Assembly: GCF_963576545.1 (NCBI RefSeq)
Contig: NC_083656.1
Location: 6,750,811-6,814,810, forward strand
Length of the DNA: 64,000 bases
Direction: 5' to 3'
Origin: Limanda limanda
Taxonomy: Eukaryota > Chordata > Actinopteri > Pleuronectiformes > Pleuronectidae
Shown here: positions 26,283 to 38,800 of the stretch, in pieces
Layout: every line of letters begins with the position of its first letter
Numbering within the stretch: position 1 is the first letter of the stretch
Made by a program: the position numbers and the translations under genes
Notes under the pieces: generated by a model
What the model was told of the DNA's origin: nothing
Database searches by the model: none
What the model saw: the letters and a program-made list of their open reading frames with translations, nothing else

Positions 26283-26760
26283 GGTTTCGACCCTTTGTAT
26301 AATGTATATGAAGGAGAGAAGCTGGTTTCAGTTATATGTATTAATGAATTACCTTGTACTAGACTGGTTTAATGAGACATTAATCATGGAGCAACTTCAG
26401 CACAAGCAAAGCAGATTCATACCTTGATGTGATTTTAACATGATCAGCTCGATATATCACTTGATGATGTGTGTGTCAGTAGATCCAGATGATGAAGAAG
26501 TTTACCTAAACACTTTTGACATCCCTCCTGATGTGAGAGTTTGTACTTCTGTGTTTTACAGCTGCTGCTCCACTGAGATTTAAACACATCAACCAGCCAA
26601 CCAACCGAAAAACCAGCCAATCAACCAAAAGCTGCAATTTCAATTGGCCCAAAATGCAAAAACATGTTGTTACAAATATGCAAATATTCCAAAGGATTTC
26701 GTATTGAAAATCAGGCCTGTTGGTTCTTTACGGACACTCCAGAGCTCACAACTGGGCGCC
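26283..26760. repeat. dispersed repeat family B, copy 2
   Basis: Parallels 18890-19510 block for block (gaccctttg, ctggtttaatgagacattaa, atatcacttgatgatg, gtgtcagtagat, caggcctgttggttctttac). Confidence 0.65.
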
Positions 26761-26869
26761 GACAAAACATTAACCCATTATCTTGTGCATACAAACGCTG
26801 CCATCTTGCAGTAGTCTGCCCAGTAGTGGATGGAGTTGAGTCGAGTCCCACTGATACACCCACCTCTCT

Positions 26870-27040
26870 TTGGCTTTTCACTTTGCTCCATGTCCCATCT
26901 GCTAACATGGTGGATTTGGGGTCTAGGACCTTCACTGCAGCCAGGGGGGGGCGGCAATCACAATGTTTTGGCTTCACTTCTGTAGAGCTGTCATGTCGTC
27001 CATCTTTTAATCGAGTGCAAGTATTTGAATGTTTTTTAGT
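26870..27040 (-). repeat. dispersed repeat family A copy
   Basis: Contains ccatgtcccatctgctaaca, ttggggtctaggaccttcac, tgcagccaggggggg, ttttggcttcacttctg and tgtcatgtcgtccatctttt in the family order. The overlapping 146- and 153-codon frames on opposite strands are repeat translations. Confidence 0.75.
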
Positions 27041-27600
27041 TTTTTTGGTTCTGGGAGTTTGCTCTGAACGAGGTGATTCTCTCCAGACACTCAGCCGCCA
27101 ATGAGGACAGCTCTGTGAGCCAATCACATTCTTTGCCACTAAACATTTGTTTATTGACTCCATTGAGCCCACACTATCTGGGCAGCATTATGGCAAGAGG
27201 GAGCAGATGGACAATTGTTAAATACTGCTGCATCACAATAACACGGCTCCATTGACAAACCAACGACCGAGCACTGTTCTACTCATCCCTCTGAAATCAA
27301 ACACTACACGAGAGGATGCATTTCAAGTGGGAGCCTGACGCCAGAATAAAACCTTGATCCTATTCGTATAGATCATTTGCATAGATAATACGTATGATGG
27401 AATAATTTCCAGGTCAGCGACACAGTTTAATGAGGGAAAAAAATTACTCTAAAAACATGTTATAAATACATGTCAAGTTTTTTCATTACCCACACACTCA
27501 GGCAGCTCTTAACACACTGATGTATGTATGTGTGTATAGATTTAATTTAGTTGCCTGACAATAATCAACTAGGGTGCATGGGTAAAAGTGAGGGAACATA

Positions 27601-27802
27601 TTCTGGTGACCAACATCTTTTCAAATCCCAGGCCAGTCTCCCCATTCTTGTTCAGATATTAAGCTAAATGGTGAATTCACTGCATTTATAAACCTCTTTT
27701 TTTCTGGTGACCAACATCTTTTCAAATCCCAGGCCAGTCTCCCCATTCTTGTTCAGATATTAAGCTAAATGGTGAATTCACTGCATTTATAAACCTCTTT
27801 TT
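27601..27802. repeat. perfect 101-bp tandem duplication
   Basis: 27601-27701 and 27702-27802 are identical by eye, each running from ttctggtgaccaacatcttt to aaacctctttt. No divergence suggests a very recent event or an assembly artefact. Confidence 0.9.
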
Positions 27803-27839
27803 TGCTAAAGGCACTTTTCAGGAGAGTTGACATTCACCC

Positions 27840-28045
27840 ATTAACAAACTAGCCCCTCTATATCTAAGCGCTTTCTCTATCAATCACTGATCTCATTCAT
27901 ATTCTGCCAGCAATTTGCCAAGGATCAGGAGCAATTTAGTGTTCAGTGTGTTGCCCAAGGACACATTGGCCTTGAGGAGGCAGGAATCAAACCACTGACC
28001 CCTCTGATTAGTGGACGACCCGCTCTACCTCCAGCTGCCCAAATT
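27840..28045 (-). mobile_element. tRNA-derived SINE copy
   Basis: On the minus strand, an A-box-like ctggaggtagagcgggtcgt (about 28035-28016) is followed by a B-box-like gtggtttgattcctg. After these come the fish SINE body blocks tgtccttgggcaacacactg and aattgctcctgatcc. I recognise this as the widespread teleost tRNA-derived SINE. It is not a functional tRNA gene. Confidence 0.7.
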
Positions 28046-28568
28046 AGTAGTGTGGACCAAATTAGTATACTGTTGGCCAATGCCCAAACGACAGGCCCTG
28101 GCTCCATTATCCTGGAGAGACTATCCCCACAGAACCACTTTCTATTTCTAACGGGATTTATGTGTAACATCAGGCATATGGTGCAAAAGCCAGAGAGCAA
28201 TGAAAATCTAACTTCTGCTGCATTAAACATTCATCAGTTTTAGACACTAAGCCTCTCCAAACCATTTGCACAAACGAAATATCCCAGATCTCATTGTTTT
28301 ACGGCGCTAAATAAATAAATCATGTTTTAATTTCAGGAGGAAAATTGTCTCTTTGTTTGATCACAGTCGGCGGATGTGTCGCGTATCACCTGTTCTCCCA
28401 CGTTGAGGGGAGCTGGTGAGAGATGTTAGCAGGCAGCCACACTGGTAGAGCTGCATTACACATGCCGACCTGCTGTCCTCATAATCTCCACGCCATCTGG
28501 TGGGGGACCTCTCCGTCCCCTTGCACCTATGGCACATTAGTATTCCTCTCACACCGAGCGAGGGAGGC

Positions 28569-28604
<36 letters not shown>

Positions 28605-31343
28605 CATTCCTCGGGAACATAAAGCAGTCAACACTGGTGAGGATTAATCTAACGGCTACAGGGCCCGCCTCCAACAAACCTGGCTCGTCTCAGGTAATGA
28701 GAACACTTACTCTTTAATCTTCCTCGGCGTTGTCCTTGCTCCTGTGCGTTACAGCCATCTCATGTTGTCATAAAAGTACAACCAAACATTTTTTTAACGT
28801 CAAGATTTTCACTGGCAAGAGTGAAATTCCCTGGATTGAAAAAAACAACCAAAATCAATCTTTTGGAAAATAATCAAAGTCCGATTTTCCCGTCGACTGA
28901 ACCCCGGCAGCTGTAAAAATCACAATCTTCTCCGTATTTCTGTGTTGATTACAGTAACAGCTGCAGTTCACCGAGTCACGTAGCTCCAGGCGGGTCTTCC
29001 CCGGCTTCCTTGGCTCAGATGTTCAGCCGGTGAGAAAAGCCAGTCAGCAATCAGAGAGATTGGGCCTCTCTTCGACTGGTGTGCTTCAAACGGCGTTTTC
29101 CCAGTGTTCAGCGCCGGCTCTGATCAAAGAGCGATCGGTTCCTTTTCAAATCCACACGGCCTCTCATTAGTGCCACACCGGCAGGAGACTGATCCGACAG
29201 GAATCCACTCAACCACTGTTATTTCCAGTTTCAAATTTGAGAACTGTAATGAAGTTTTTCTGGGGTGTTGTACTGGTGCCTTCACTATGAAGATTATATG
29301 TATTTATTATTAAAGTAAGATCAATTTCAAAGACCAGTAAAGGAGAGCAATGACATGGAGCTTTTCTTCTTTGTTAAAATGGAAAACATTCTTACTTCTG
29401 GTAATTTTAGTTTTAATTTTGTTGCTGGATGCTAAAACATCATGATTGACAGCTGTGACTGACTCGTGATTGGTCGAACCCATGAAACGACGGTACAACG
29501 ACACAACCAAAGCTCCGCCTCCCAATCGCCTCTGTGCAGACGCCAACATTTGTATCCAGAATAGTTTAGCTTCATATCTGGATAGTGGGAGGAGGTAGAG
29601 ATGGACCAAGATGTTTGCAAATCACTAACAAAAAACGTATTTAGACGAAAATACACAGCAAAATGTTCTTAAAGTCCATTTAAGTTCAGTTAAATGGACT
29701 TGAAAAAATGGAAAATGAATTTTTTTATAAAAAATGTAATCAGTAGCATTACTTTTGGACAAATTGGACAGATTATAATATTAGTAGCTGCTGTGAATGG
29801 TCAGGGATGAATATAGAAACAGTTGCATCAATAAAGTGTTGAACTAGCATCATCCTGCGGGCTACAGATAATCTCTGACCTCATATGTCGATTACAGACG
29901 TGGACATTTGCTATCAGACCAAATCGGGTCGAGACCCCGTGACCACGAAGGCGTTCAGCGTATCATTCACATCATTTTCCTCGTTTCATCCTCCATCTTT
30001 CTCCACTTCGGGTTTTTCTTTTTTAATTTGACTCTGGTCTATATTTGCACAGCTGTGTGGTCTTACACTGCAGGGTAAATACAATATGTAAATCTGAAAA
30101 CATCGGAAAATTCTATATATGTGCGCTGGGTTCTCGCCAACAGTCGCTCTATGTATTTAGAATCCTAAATATTTTCTGTTTATTGGTTATTTTATCTTTC
30201 CCTTGCACCTGCCTTAGCTAAATTTCCCCTTGTGGGACACATAAAGTTAATTTGAATCTTCATAAAACCCTTTTTAGACTGGGGATAGTTTCATTCTGTG
30301 CAGCCGTGATGAAGACTTCTCAGTCATATACCATACGTTTGTGAGACATGTACAACTTACCTTGCTGGAGTCACTATGGAAACAGGAAGGTGGACACACA
30401 GATGTACTGTTTTCGCCGTAAATGAGGCAGAAATAAAGAATTGTGCTCGCCTGGTCTGCTGCCCTGGTTCATTTCCAGACACAGAGCTCGTGGCCACGGC
30501 TGCAGTACAAAGCAGTGAAGTGGTTCTGCTTTAGTGGTGTTGGCTATGGGCGCGGTATGAAGTGCACGAGGGTAAATAATGAAAATAGACTGCATTGCCA
30601 CCTCAGTGACATCGTTGGACAATCTCACAAAGAGCTTCAAGCATTAACGACATCTGAAAACCCCCTTTTTTCTCACCCACGGTGATCATGCTCCATCCCC
30701 TAAACTTTTATCCGTTATTGTCTGCTGACTTTGCAGACGACATTGTAAGATACTCGTAGAAACTTCAGAATAAAAGAAGAAATGTTGGGAAGATGGAGTG
30801 TGAAGTACTTTCTCCTCCCTGTTGCATGTTGTCACCGACACACTTGAAGATCGGCCACCTGGAAGAATCAGCAGTACGTAATTGATGTGGCTGTTTTTAG
30901 GTTTGACGTATGGAAGGTGCACGATTAAGTCCGCTCTAAAGAAAACAGGAAGAACATCGTGCCACAGGTGTCCGTTGCCATGGAGATACATCTTAGGTGT
31001 TTATACTGATTACTTTGTACATTATTTCATAGACAATAAAATGCAATGCTTCCTCTGTGGTGGGAATGTATGAGATGCACAAAGCCCTTAATTAACACTG
31101 TTATCTTAGTCTTTATTTTGTCACAATTGTATGTCAAATATATATACGTCTATATGACATATATTATATGACATATATAATTTCATTTCTTTACATTAGA
31201 GAAACAACATAGAGATGACACACTATTTTGGTTTCTAAGTAGAAGCTCCTCTTTAAATAGTGGCATTTTTTTTTTTTTTTTCCCAATACACTATCAAGCT
31301 CCCAACTCCAGTCGGGGATTTGTTTTTCCCATTTTGAGTCACA
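28046..31343. other. noncoding stretch downstream of nrg3-like gene
   Basis: Holds a (GT)n microsatellite at 28571-28603 and a short LINE-tail-like ccccttgtgggacacataaa at 30226. No exon recognised. Confidence 0.45.
28571..28603. repeat. (GT)n microsatellite
   Basis: A perfect dinucleotide array of 33 bp. Confidence 0.95.
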
Positions 31344-31349
31344 TTTATT
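31344..31349 (-). terminator. candidate polyadenylation signal for nrg3-like gene
   Basis: AATAAA on the minus strand lies about 220 bp past the proposed stop codon. Another AATAAA is at 31112-31117. Either could end the 3' UTR. Such hexamers are common in AT-rich DNA, so this is only suggestive. Confidence 0.35.
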
Positions 31350-31568
31350 CACACTGTGTGTTGGTTTGTCTGTTTGTCTTTTTGCAATTTAATGTCTTTT
31401 TGTTCATGTCCGTCCATCCGCAGTTCAGTCTGTGCAAGATCGGCTGCCGTCTGTTATTGGTCCGCGTGGCCACACAGATGGTCCAACCTGTTAACCATCC
31501 TGTGCCACCAGCAAAGGTATACAGTCATTGGAAACAGTGTCTGTGAAGCCTTTACAGAGTTAATCCAA

Positions 31569-32322
31569 TCAGCTTGTAGAGGGCTTGGCATAAGCGTTTC
31601 CAGTTCCTCTGCAGCTGGGTCCTCTGGTGGCCAGGGAGCAGTTTGCGCCTCCGTACACGAGGGACGTCGGACCCTGGCACTGTCCCCGGGCTTCTCTTTG
31701 GCCTGCTGCCTCCGAACCTCTGGTCCCGCCGCCTGTGTGCACAGCTCTGGCTGCGTATTGGACACTTTGCCATTCCGACTCCAGCACGCTTCCAGTCTCG
31801 AGAGTGTTTCTGCCGCCGTGGTGGATCTCGCTGGGAGAGCCAGACTTTTTCACGGAGCTGGAAAGGCTTTTCTGTTTTAATTCCTGCGCGAGTTCCACTG
31901 TGATTTCAGCGGAGAAGGGTGCTTGTGCGGAGCCGGGATTCCTCCCCGGGCCCAGCGGAGCCGTGGTGGTGGCGGGGGGGCTAACACTGCTGGGCATGAC
32001 ACCAGGCGGCAGCGCGACGGTCTCAAAGGGGCGAGAGGGAGAATGGCTAACTGGCACCGCTGTCTTTCCAGCCAGCGCAGGGTGCCACTTGGGGAGCCCG
32101 CCTTGGTTCCGCTCGCTGGTATCCACACGCCCGGCTTCGAGGTCAGCCGCTTGCAGGGAGGGGATGATGGGCACGGAGCGGGTGCGGAGGGAGGGTGGTA
32201 GGAAGGTTGTTCCCTCATCCAGGCGGGTGCAGGGAACTTCGGCCCATCCTTTTTTGGCTGCGAAGTGGGCGAGTGAGGTCCTGCTGAGGAGGGCGCCGAC
32301 CCTTCCACCTGCAGAATCACAC
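31569..32322 (-). CDS. nrg3: neuregulin-3-like last coding exon (divergent C-terminus)
   Basis: The frame is open for 754 nt to a TGA at 31569-31571. The chosen acceptor is at a long pyrimidine tract ending ccctgaag. It enters in phase 2 as required by the exon at 35625 and reads CDSAGGRVGALLSRTSL onwards. Forty-nine residues in is SVPIIPSLQAADLEA, matching the SSVPIIPSVGLEE block of NRG3 at nearly the same distance from the exon start. A second in-phase acceptor 21 nt downstream (at 32301) would drop seven residues. After VPIIPS the protein is Pro/Ser/Gly-rich and I do not see the ILLETVQEQIRILTD-type C-terminal helix of canonical NRG3. Either this copy has a different tail, or the exon ends earlier and splices to an exon I could not find. 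All frames are fairly open here because the DNA is GC-rich. Confidence 0.68.
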
Positions 32323-33571
32323 CTTCAGGGCAGAAGAGAGAGAAGAAATTGTAAGAATGACACCAGGGGATTTATACTGGGAACATTTTTTGTCCTACAC
32401 ACTCATATCCTAAGAGGAATAAAAGGAATAATTTAGATAATGGAAATAAAGCTGCCATTCTCCTGTGCTTTTCACCATTTAATTTCAGTCCCAGCGAAAA
32501 CCATCTTGCCCCAACGAAGTTATTATTATTTATGTATTGTTCTCCCATAATCTTTGTGTAATTATTTATAATCCTCAGCATGAGCAGCCTTTATTGTTGC
32601 TGCATGAATGCTTAACGGAAAAATCCCTTCTGTCATGACTGCCTTATCAGAGATTTAAGGCTTTAGCAACACAGCTGCCGGATGCCTGACCCTGGCCCAT
32701 GAGAGTATGTGGAAAAATTATATATGGCCTCTATGGCTTTACATGTGGGTCTAAATTTAGTCTCGGAAAGTCTCATTAGATCGTCTCACGGCGCAGGTCT
32801 CGTCTGACAGGCTTATGATGTGACATTTGAGGTGAGTGTAGGTGTGTTGGTGGGCGTGAGAATCTCAGCTTGTATGTTTGCATGAGAATAGATCCGGCAC
32901 GTCGCGGCGCATTGCCTGCGAGCACCGAGAGAATCATGTTCAATATGAAAATAACAGAGCACAGCCAGAAACTTATTCAGAGTTTGTGTATATACAGGAG
33001 TTAATATCGTCACTAAAGACTCCGTTCACTTTTAGAATCGGCGCAGCCTTCGGAGACCGAAAGTGTTATTGTCAGCTCTCCGAGACTGTTTGTAGCATAA
33101 CCAAGTTTAAATAATTAAATTACTTTCCCACTCCTCCCTCGGTATTAGGAGGACGAATGCAAGCTGGAGGTAAATCCAGCAGATCAAAACACATCTAAAA
33201 ATAACTCCCATAGCAAATTTGCCTTCAATTCCGTCCTTATCTGTGATGGGTAAATATATGTTTTGACAGGAGATAATTAAACCCGACAATACTCTGCAGG
33301 GATTTGTTGTCACGAAATTGAAAACAAGGAAGAAGAGTATTCCCATGTTTGTTTGCCGTCCTCTCCTCTTCTCTGTTTCTCCGTCTTTAAAAAAAAGACT
33401 TTCTCTCTCTCTCTGCCTCCATCTTTCCTCCGCCTCACTCCCATCATCTCGGCACAATCTCCCTTCTTCCCTCACTTTCCATCTTGCGTTCTCTCACTCT
33501 CCTTTCCACCTCCCATTTCTCATTTCCCAGAGATGAGAGGGTGTATCCATGGCAACAAGGGAGAGGTGGGG

Positions 33572-33573
33572 GC

Positions 33574-33607
<34 letters not shown>

Positions 33608-33630
33608 GGAGGAGGAGGAGGAGGAGGAGG
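33572..33630. repeat. polypurine (GGA)n-type tract
   Basis: Almost pure G/A, made of gga and ggaaga triplets. It translates to poly-Ser or poly-Gly in other frames, which explains the odd ORFs here. Confidence 0.95.
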
Positions 33631-33952
33631 CTGTAAGCTCGGTAGCTTGGTGTTGCATGGCTGCTAAGTCGAGAAATAGGTCAACCTCCTGAAGGCCGGG
33701 GAAAGCCAGATCCCACTGACGGATCTGCGAGGGAAGCATTAATGGCTAATTAGATCTAAACTGTTTCACCGTGCAAATGCAGTCGTATGGCCCAAAAGAT
33801 GAGAAGCCCCTTTCTTTACAGCTGTTCTCCTAAACACTTTAAAAAAAAAGCTGAGTCGGATTGAAATGCTCATAGCACACAGATTTCGGCCTTTGTGATA
33901 TAACACATTAAAAAATAGTTAGTTTGTTATTCTGCATGTGAGCTGGAGCCTG

Positions 33953-33956
<4 letters not shown>

Positions 33957-34028
<72 letters not shown>
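33957..34028. repeat. (TG)n microsatellite
   Basis: An array of about 72 bp with one gagtg interruption. Confidence 0.95.
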
Positions 34029-35242
34029 AAGAGGGATGCTGTTGTGGTCCTGGAGGATTTCTCCGCGCAACCGTTTGAGAGAACTGCTGAGCCACATGGA
34101 GCTTTGTTTAAAAATGGAAATTATGGAAATAGGTCACATAAAGACTTTTGGCAGCGTTGCACTGTATCTTCCAAGTCACTGTAGAGCTTAGTCAGGTTAA
34201 CGGGCTAATGGCAGCGTTGCTCGGCGCTCTAAGTGCTCTCAGTGACATCGGTTTCAACGACACCTCCTGATGGCGGCGGCATCGCTCAGCTATCACCCGC
34301 ACTGACAGGAAATTAGTTTGTTTCTGAGCCGTATGCTAAACAGCACTGCCCCACTCAGACTCTCGCATGTGTAAATAAGATCTGAAATAAATCGATGTTT
34401 TTCCAGTGTTGTTTGAAAAGGAAACTGCAGTGGAGCTGCTCGACAGTTGGCATCACACCACCGAGGTTCCTCCTCGCTGAGATGCATATTTTACTGTTTT
34501 TTTTTCAGGGCGTTACACATCAATCAATATTATTTATGATCTAAAAATCTGCGAGAAAAGTTTGAATTGATGTGAAATAAGGTGAAACTTTGTCTCGACG
34601 TGAGTTAACTCTTTACTCCTTTAAGACACCTGAAAAAAAAAAAAATATATAACATATTGTCTTTGATAACAAACAGGATTCCTCACTAGGCTACCTCTCT
34701 GAACCGATGCCAGCGAGGATGATCAGACTGTGCTTTTAAAAATCAGAGTTATTTTAAGCCCCCAGATCGCCAACTGGTGATAGGTGGCTCTGCCAAAGAA
34801 GAATCATCCTTCCTGCTTTTAAGGCCTCCAGAAACGGCACCAGTACCTGTGCTTTGCTTGCGAGAGCCGTGGAAATGGGGCAACTCCCTGTCCTCACCCG
34901 ACACCAGGACGAGCGGGAGGAGAATCCGAGATGTGTGAATGCCTGAAATTAATCCTTCGCAATTAGTAGCCTTGTTCTAGAGGGCCGCACACGCTCAGTA
35001 TGGCGCCATACCCAGCGAGTAAATTAAATTGTAAAAATTAATTATTTCTTTGATATGTGGACCATGAAACTCTCACATAATTTTCCAAGAATGAACCAAA
35101 AATCAAACCACGGAAAAGCTTTGAATTCACGTTAACTTGCGTCCCCATCTGGTAATTAGTTTGGGCACGGTTGTTAACCATAATAAAACCATACGGATGA
35201 AACACATTCCATTCACAGAAGCAGCCCCGGTGGCGAGGATTC

Positions 35243-35252
35243 CACACACACA

Positions 35253-35284
<32 letters not shown>
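35243..35284. repeat. (CA)n microsatellite
   Basis: An array of about 42 bp with one aaac interruption. Confidence 0.93.
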
Positions 35285-35286
<2 letters not shown>

Positions 35287-35624
35287 CTGATATCTTGGAC
35301 TTCCCCAGCACCATGATACTGTCGAGCGCTTAGGATCAAGTGTATTTTCCAAATTAATTGTGACAGTCCCAGTTGAAGGAGAGCACAGCAGATCTCATTT
35401 ATTTCCCCCCCGGATCAGATTTCACGAGCTTGTGGATTTGATCCGAGAGCATTTCAGTCATAAACTCAATTTAGCCCCCAAAAATTATCCCTCTGCCACT
35501 CCAACTTAACCTCAGCTGATCTGCGCTGAACCGACAGTTTGACCTGAGCACGGAGGGAGGCCGGGAGAAATTCCTCGATGTGGATTCAACAAACTCACTA
35601 ACAGAAAGACAGAAAGGCTTTCAC

Positions 35625-35807
35625 CTTCTTAAAGACTCCACGTCCGTTGACTCGTCCTCCTGCAAGTGCTTGTAGACATGGCCGATCACTCGGGATCCGT
35701 CCAGGAGGTTGGTCGTTATTTTGTGTTTCCCTCTGGAAATGGGCGGGGTCCTGAAGAAATTAGCCTCCCTCCGTTGTTGGGCGGGACTGAGTGACAGGGA
35801 GCTGCTC
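35625..35807 (-). CDS. nrg3: neuregulin-3-like exon, conserved cytoplasmic segment
   Basis: This 183-nt exon has acceptor ctggttgcag and donor AAGAAG then gtgaaa, with phase 2 in and 2 out. It reads SSSLSLSPAQQRREANFFR, then TPPISRGKHKITTNLL, then DGSRVIGHVYKHLQEDES. Human NRG3 has SLSSCCSPGQRSGMLHRNAF, RRTPPSPRSR and a YQQLEES-type block in the same order, so the match is clear. It belongs to the intracellular tail. Neuregulin tails are thought to regulate trafficking and back-signalling, but no enzyme motif is visible. The entry codon (AG plus G, Arg) fits the preceding predicted exon. The exit codon fits a phase-2 acceptor of the last exon without needing a cassette exon in between. Confidence 0.88.
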
Positions 35808-38800
35808 CTGCAACCAGAGGGGGGAAACAAACCAGGAGGGTAAATATCACATTATTCAACATATTGTTTCTCAAAAAGCTGCACGAAATGGAAGACAGCG
35901 TCAGATTTGCACTCTTATCTGTTCATTCATGTAAAATGGAATGACCTTTCTACCGTTATCATTCCTCATTCAGTTGAGACTAAATTAACTTGGTATTGAG
36001 GTCCAAGCATCAGCCTGGGTGTCAGATACACGAGGACAAGAATAGTAATTCATCAGTGAGCAATACAAATTTACATAAACATTTGAAGTTATGTCGTGTC
36101 TCACTCAAATAGCAGCAGTACGACTCGGCCTCACTCCAGCAGCTGTGTTGTGAGGTTGTTCTTTGATTCACTCTGTCCTGCTGATTCTGCTCCATCCGAA
36201 CCTCAGGGAATTACTGAAGTCAGATGTTTGTTTTTTTCCCGCTCTCCCATGTCAGACGGCTAATTGGACCGACTGACTCACATTGACAGCACGGACACCA
36301 ATATTTAGACTGTTGACCATATTCTGAAAAAGACCTGATTTCGATTGAGACGTTAACTTGAGCTGCTGATAGAAGAATCCATCCACGTTCCTGTTGACAT
36401 GTCACAGAGCGCAGTCTGATTAGAACTCGTGTCAAGATTACGTCTAACTGCTTGTGTTCAGGGGACGGGTCGTCAATAATCTGCGTACCCTGCCATTTAG
36501 TGGTATTAACTATAGAGGATGAAGCTGCAGACAGAAATTCTCTCTCTGCACACACAGCTCTCTCATAGGAGACGGCAGAATTGGAAGGTTATTATGGGGG
36601 ATAGTTATTGGTCATTTTAGTTTAAAGTGGAAGGAATCCTCCCTCATTCCCCCACAAAATTGCCTTCTGTGTAAATTGCGGTAAGGTGAGGGGTATTCAG
36701 CTGCAATACAAAACTTCACCACAAGATGTCACTCTCTTTAATCCGGAATATTGGTGTCCATGCATCTAGTGCTAGCAGCAAATAGCCTGCATGGGTAAAA
36801 ATGCTCCAAAGTCCTTTTGTTTCTTGTAGTCATGATTCCAAAACTATGTTAGAACACGCCACAGACAGGCATATGTCATAAACCTGTCATTTAAAAGACC
36901 AATATGTATTGACATCCTCCGGCTGCTAAAGATCTCAGCAGCATTCTTTAGAAACGTTGCTTTTTTTTGTCGATGCACTGTGTTTCTAAATTGTCCAGTG
37001 GGTTGATTTCGAAAGCAGATCCCTGCAGGACCGCGGCAATAAAGCAACGACATCAAATGTGAATCAAAGTTCTACAGCACTGTTTGGCAAGATGCCGTGC
37101 GAGTAAATCATTCAAGAACAAACAGCTCCCACAGCTTGCATGAAATGCAGACATAAATTATTTCCAGTTTAATCCAATATACATGTATTTCTGGGACAAG
37201 GGCCCCCCTGTTGTTCACCTGCTTCTGTTTCTCCTGTTGTGAGCAATAGGTCACTCGCTGGCGCTAGTTAAACAGCACAACAACAAAAAAACTTATGACA
37301 TATTATTACCGCCGGGTGAAAATGTGTTTGAATAGAAGCACTGAACACAAATCAGTGACAAAACATTCGCCCACTTTGATTTTGGCTCCAGGCTCTACAT
37401 GTATAAAGTGTGATTATTTTTGCTGTTTAATAAGTTATAAAGACGTCCAAACTTTTCCAGCTTCTCATTAAATCAACACGATGTAACTTTTACTGAGCAG
37501 CAGCGCCCTCTACAGACACAGGAGGGGAGTAATTCAAACTTTCATGTACAGAGAACAGAATGACGTAATGTTTTTTATGTGATGTGAAGTTTATTTGACT
37601 TTCTTAAAAAGCTTTACTATTATTATTACTTATTACTATTAGTCCTACTCAATAAACTGAAACACTGCTGAATGTTTTATTCTCCCCATGATCCCCTCAG
37701 GTTCCTGGACCAAGACTCAACAAACTGCATATTTTAAGTTTCCTTGCTGAATATAAACACCGGTTTCCAAATGTCTTTTGAGCTGATCTAGAGTTTGGCA
37801 TTTCTCTGAGGCTGATTCTGGCAAAATGAGCTTCTTTACTCTGCCACACGTCTCATCTGAGATCAAACTCGGCTCATCAAAGTTACATAGAGCAAGAACA
37901 GGTGTTCAGAGTGGGAGGGAAAGAGGAACTGGTCCCCGGTACCACCAAATCATTTTAAAACTGTTATTTTAAGGTTAAATATTTGCAAATTATTGGTTTT
38001 AATTCACTTGTTTTTTTTAAATGGATTAAATGAAACCGTTCAGACATGTGGTTATTATTTGATAAAAGACTGGAACTGGAACGCCATGTACATAAATATT
38101 CAGCTACAGTAATTTCCAATTGCCGATGGCTGTGGAACAATAAGCATGGCTGATGTTGGCTCTGGTGTTTGCCAGCATTAGCTTTAATATGGAATGATGT
38201 TATAAAAACTTGATATGAATAAAGCGGAATTACGTGAGTTGTGTTGCCTATTACCATAATGATTTTTCTTTTTGAGTTTTAATTAGGATTAACTGAAAGC
38301 TGGAAACATTAAAATATGTTTTTGTGGAATAAAATCTCCAGGCTATTGTAATAACTGAATGTTAAATGTTAAAGGTCCGTCACTGAAAGGCAGCCGCTTA
38401 TCTCTGCAATTCGCCCAAAATTGCACGGCCTCTTGTTATGAAATGGCTAAGCCTGGTCGGGGGGGGGGGGGGGGGTAATCCAACACGTGTTTTAATCAGG
38501 TCCTGTCTCTTCATGCCCTCATTGGTCAGAGCTGACAGAAGTCACTCCATGTGCTGGTATTTCACATGGACGGTAAAACACCCTGCTGCCACAGGATACG
38601 CCCACATGGCACTTCTGATGTTCACGCTGGATTCCCGAGGATTCCTCCTCCTGCTCCTCAGCATGTGAGAAACTCTCTGACTCCACTCGAGATAACTTAA
38701 GGGACGTGTTGATTGCCTCGGCGGTTTGAACAGACGTTCGTGGTCCCCAGATAACAGGTCCTCCCCTCGTGCATCATGATGTTGACAATCTTTGCATCTC

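Larger units (their letters stand above)
32323..35624 (-). other. nrg3-like intron with simple repeats
   Basis: A 3.3-kb intron. It holds a GGA/GAG polypurine tract at 33572-33630, a (TG)n at 33957-34028 and a (CA)n at 35243-35284. A possible conserved block with homeodomain cores lies near 34925-34990. In human NRG3 a 24-residue cassette exon is alternatively used at this place. I found no convincing counterpart. Confidence 0.6.

Noticed and set aside
26711..27172. Overlapping 146- and 153-codon frames on opposite strands
   Set aside because: They lie over repeat families A and B, and similar translations appear at other copies.
27940..28045. tRNA-like sequence on the minus strand
   Set aside because: Only A- and B-box-like parts are present, followed by a SINE body. 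No complete cloverleaf is apparent.
31627..32436. Long plus-strand frame of 269 codons antisense to the last nrg3-like exon
   Set aside because: It mirrors a GC-rich coding exon, has no motif I recognise and no splice or initiation context. The minus-strand frame is the one carrying VPIIPS and matching phase.
33494..33739. Minus-strand frame with IRQWDLAFPGL and poly-Ser, located where the human NRG3 cassette exon would be
   Set aside because: The suggestive frame is phase 0 while the junction needs phase 2. The phase-2 reading needs a weak gttgac donor, and the poly-Ser comes from the GGA tract.
36220..36555. Minus-strand 111-codon frame with a good gtgagt donor near 36280
   Set aside because: In the open frame the donor leaves phase 1, which does not connect to the phase-2 exon at 35807, and no family similarity is seen.
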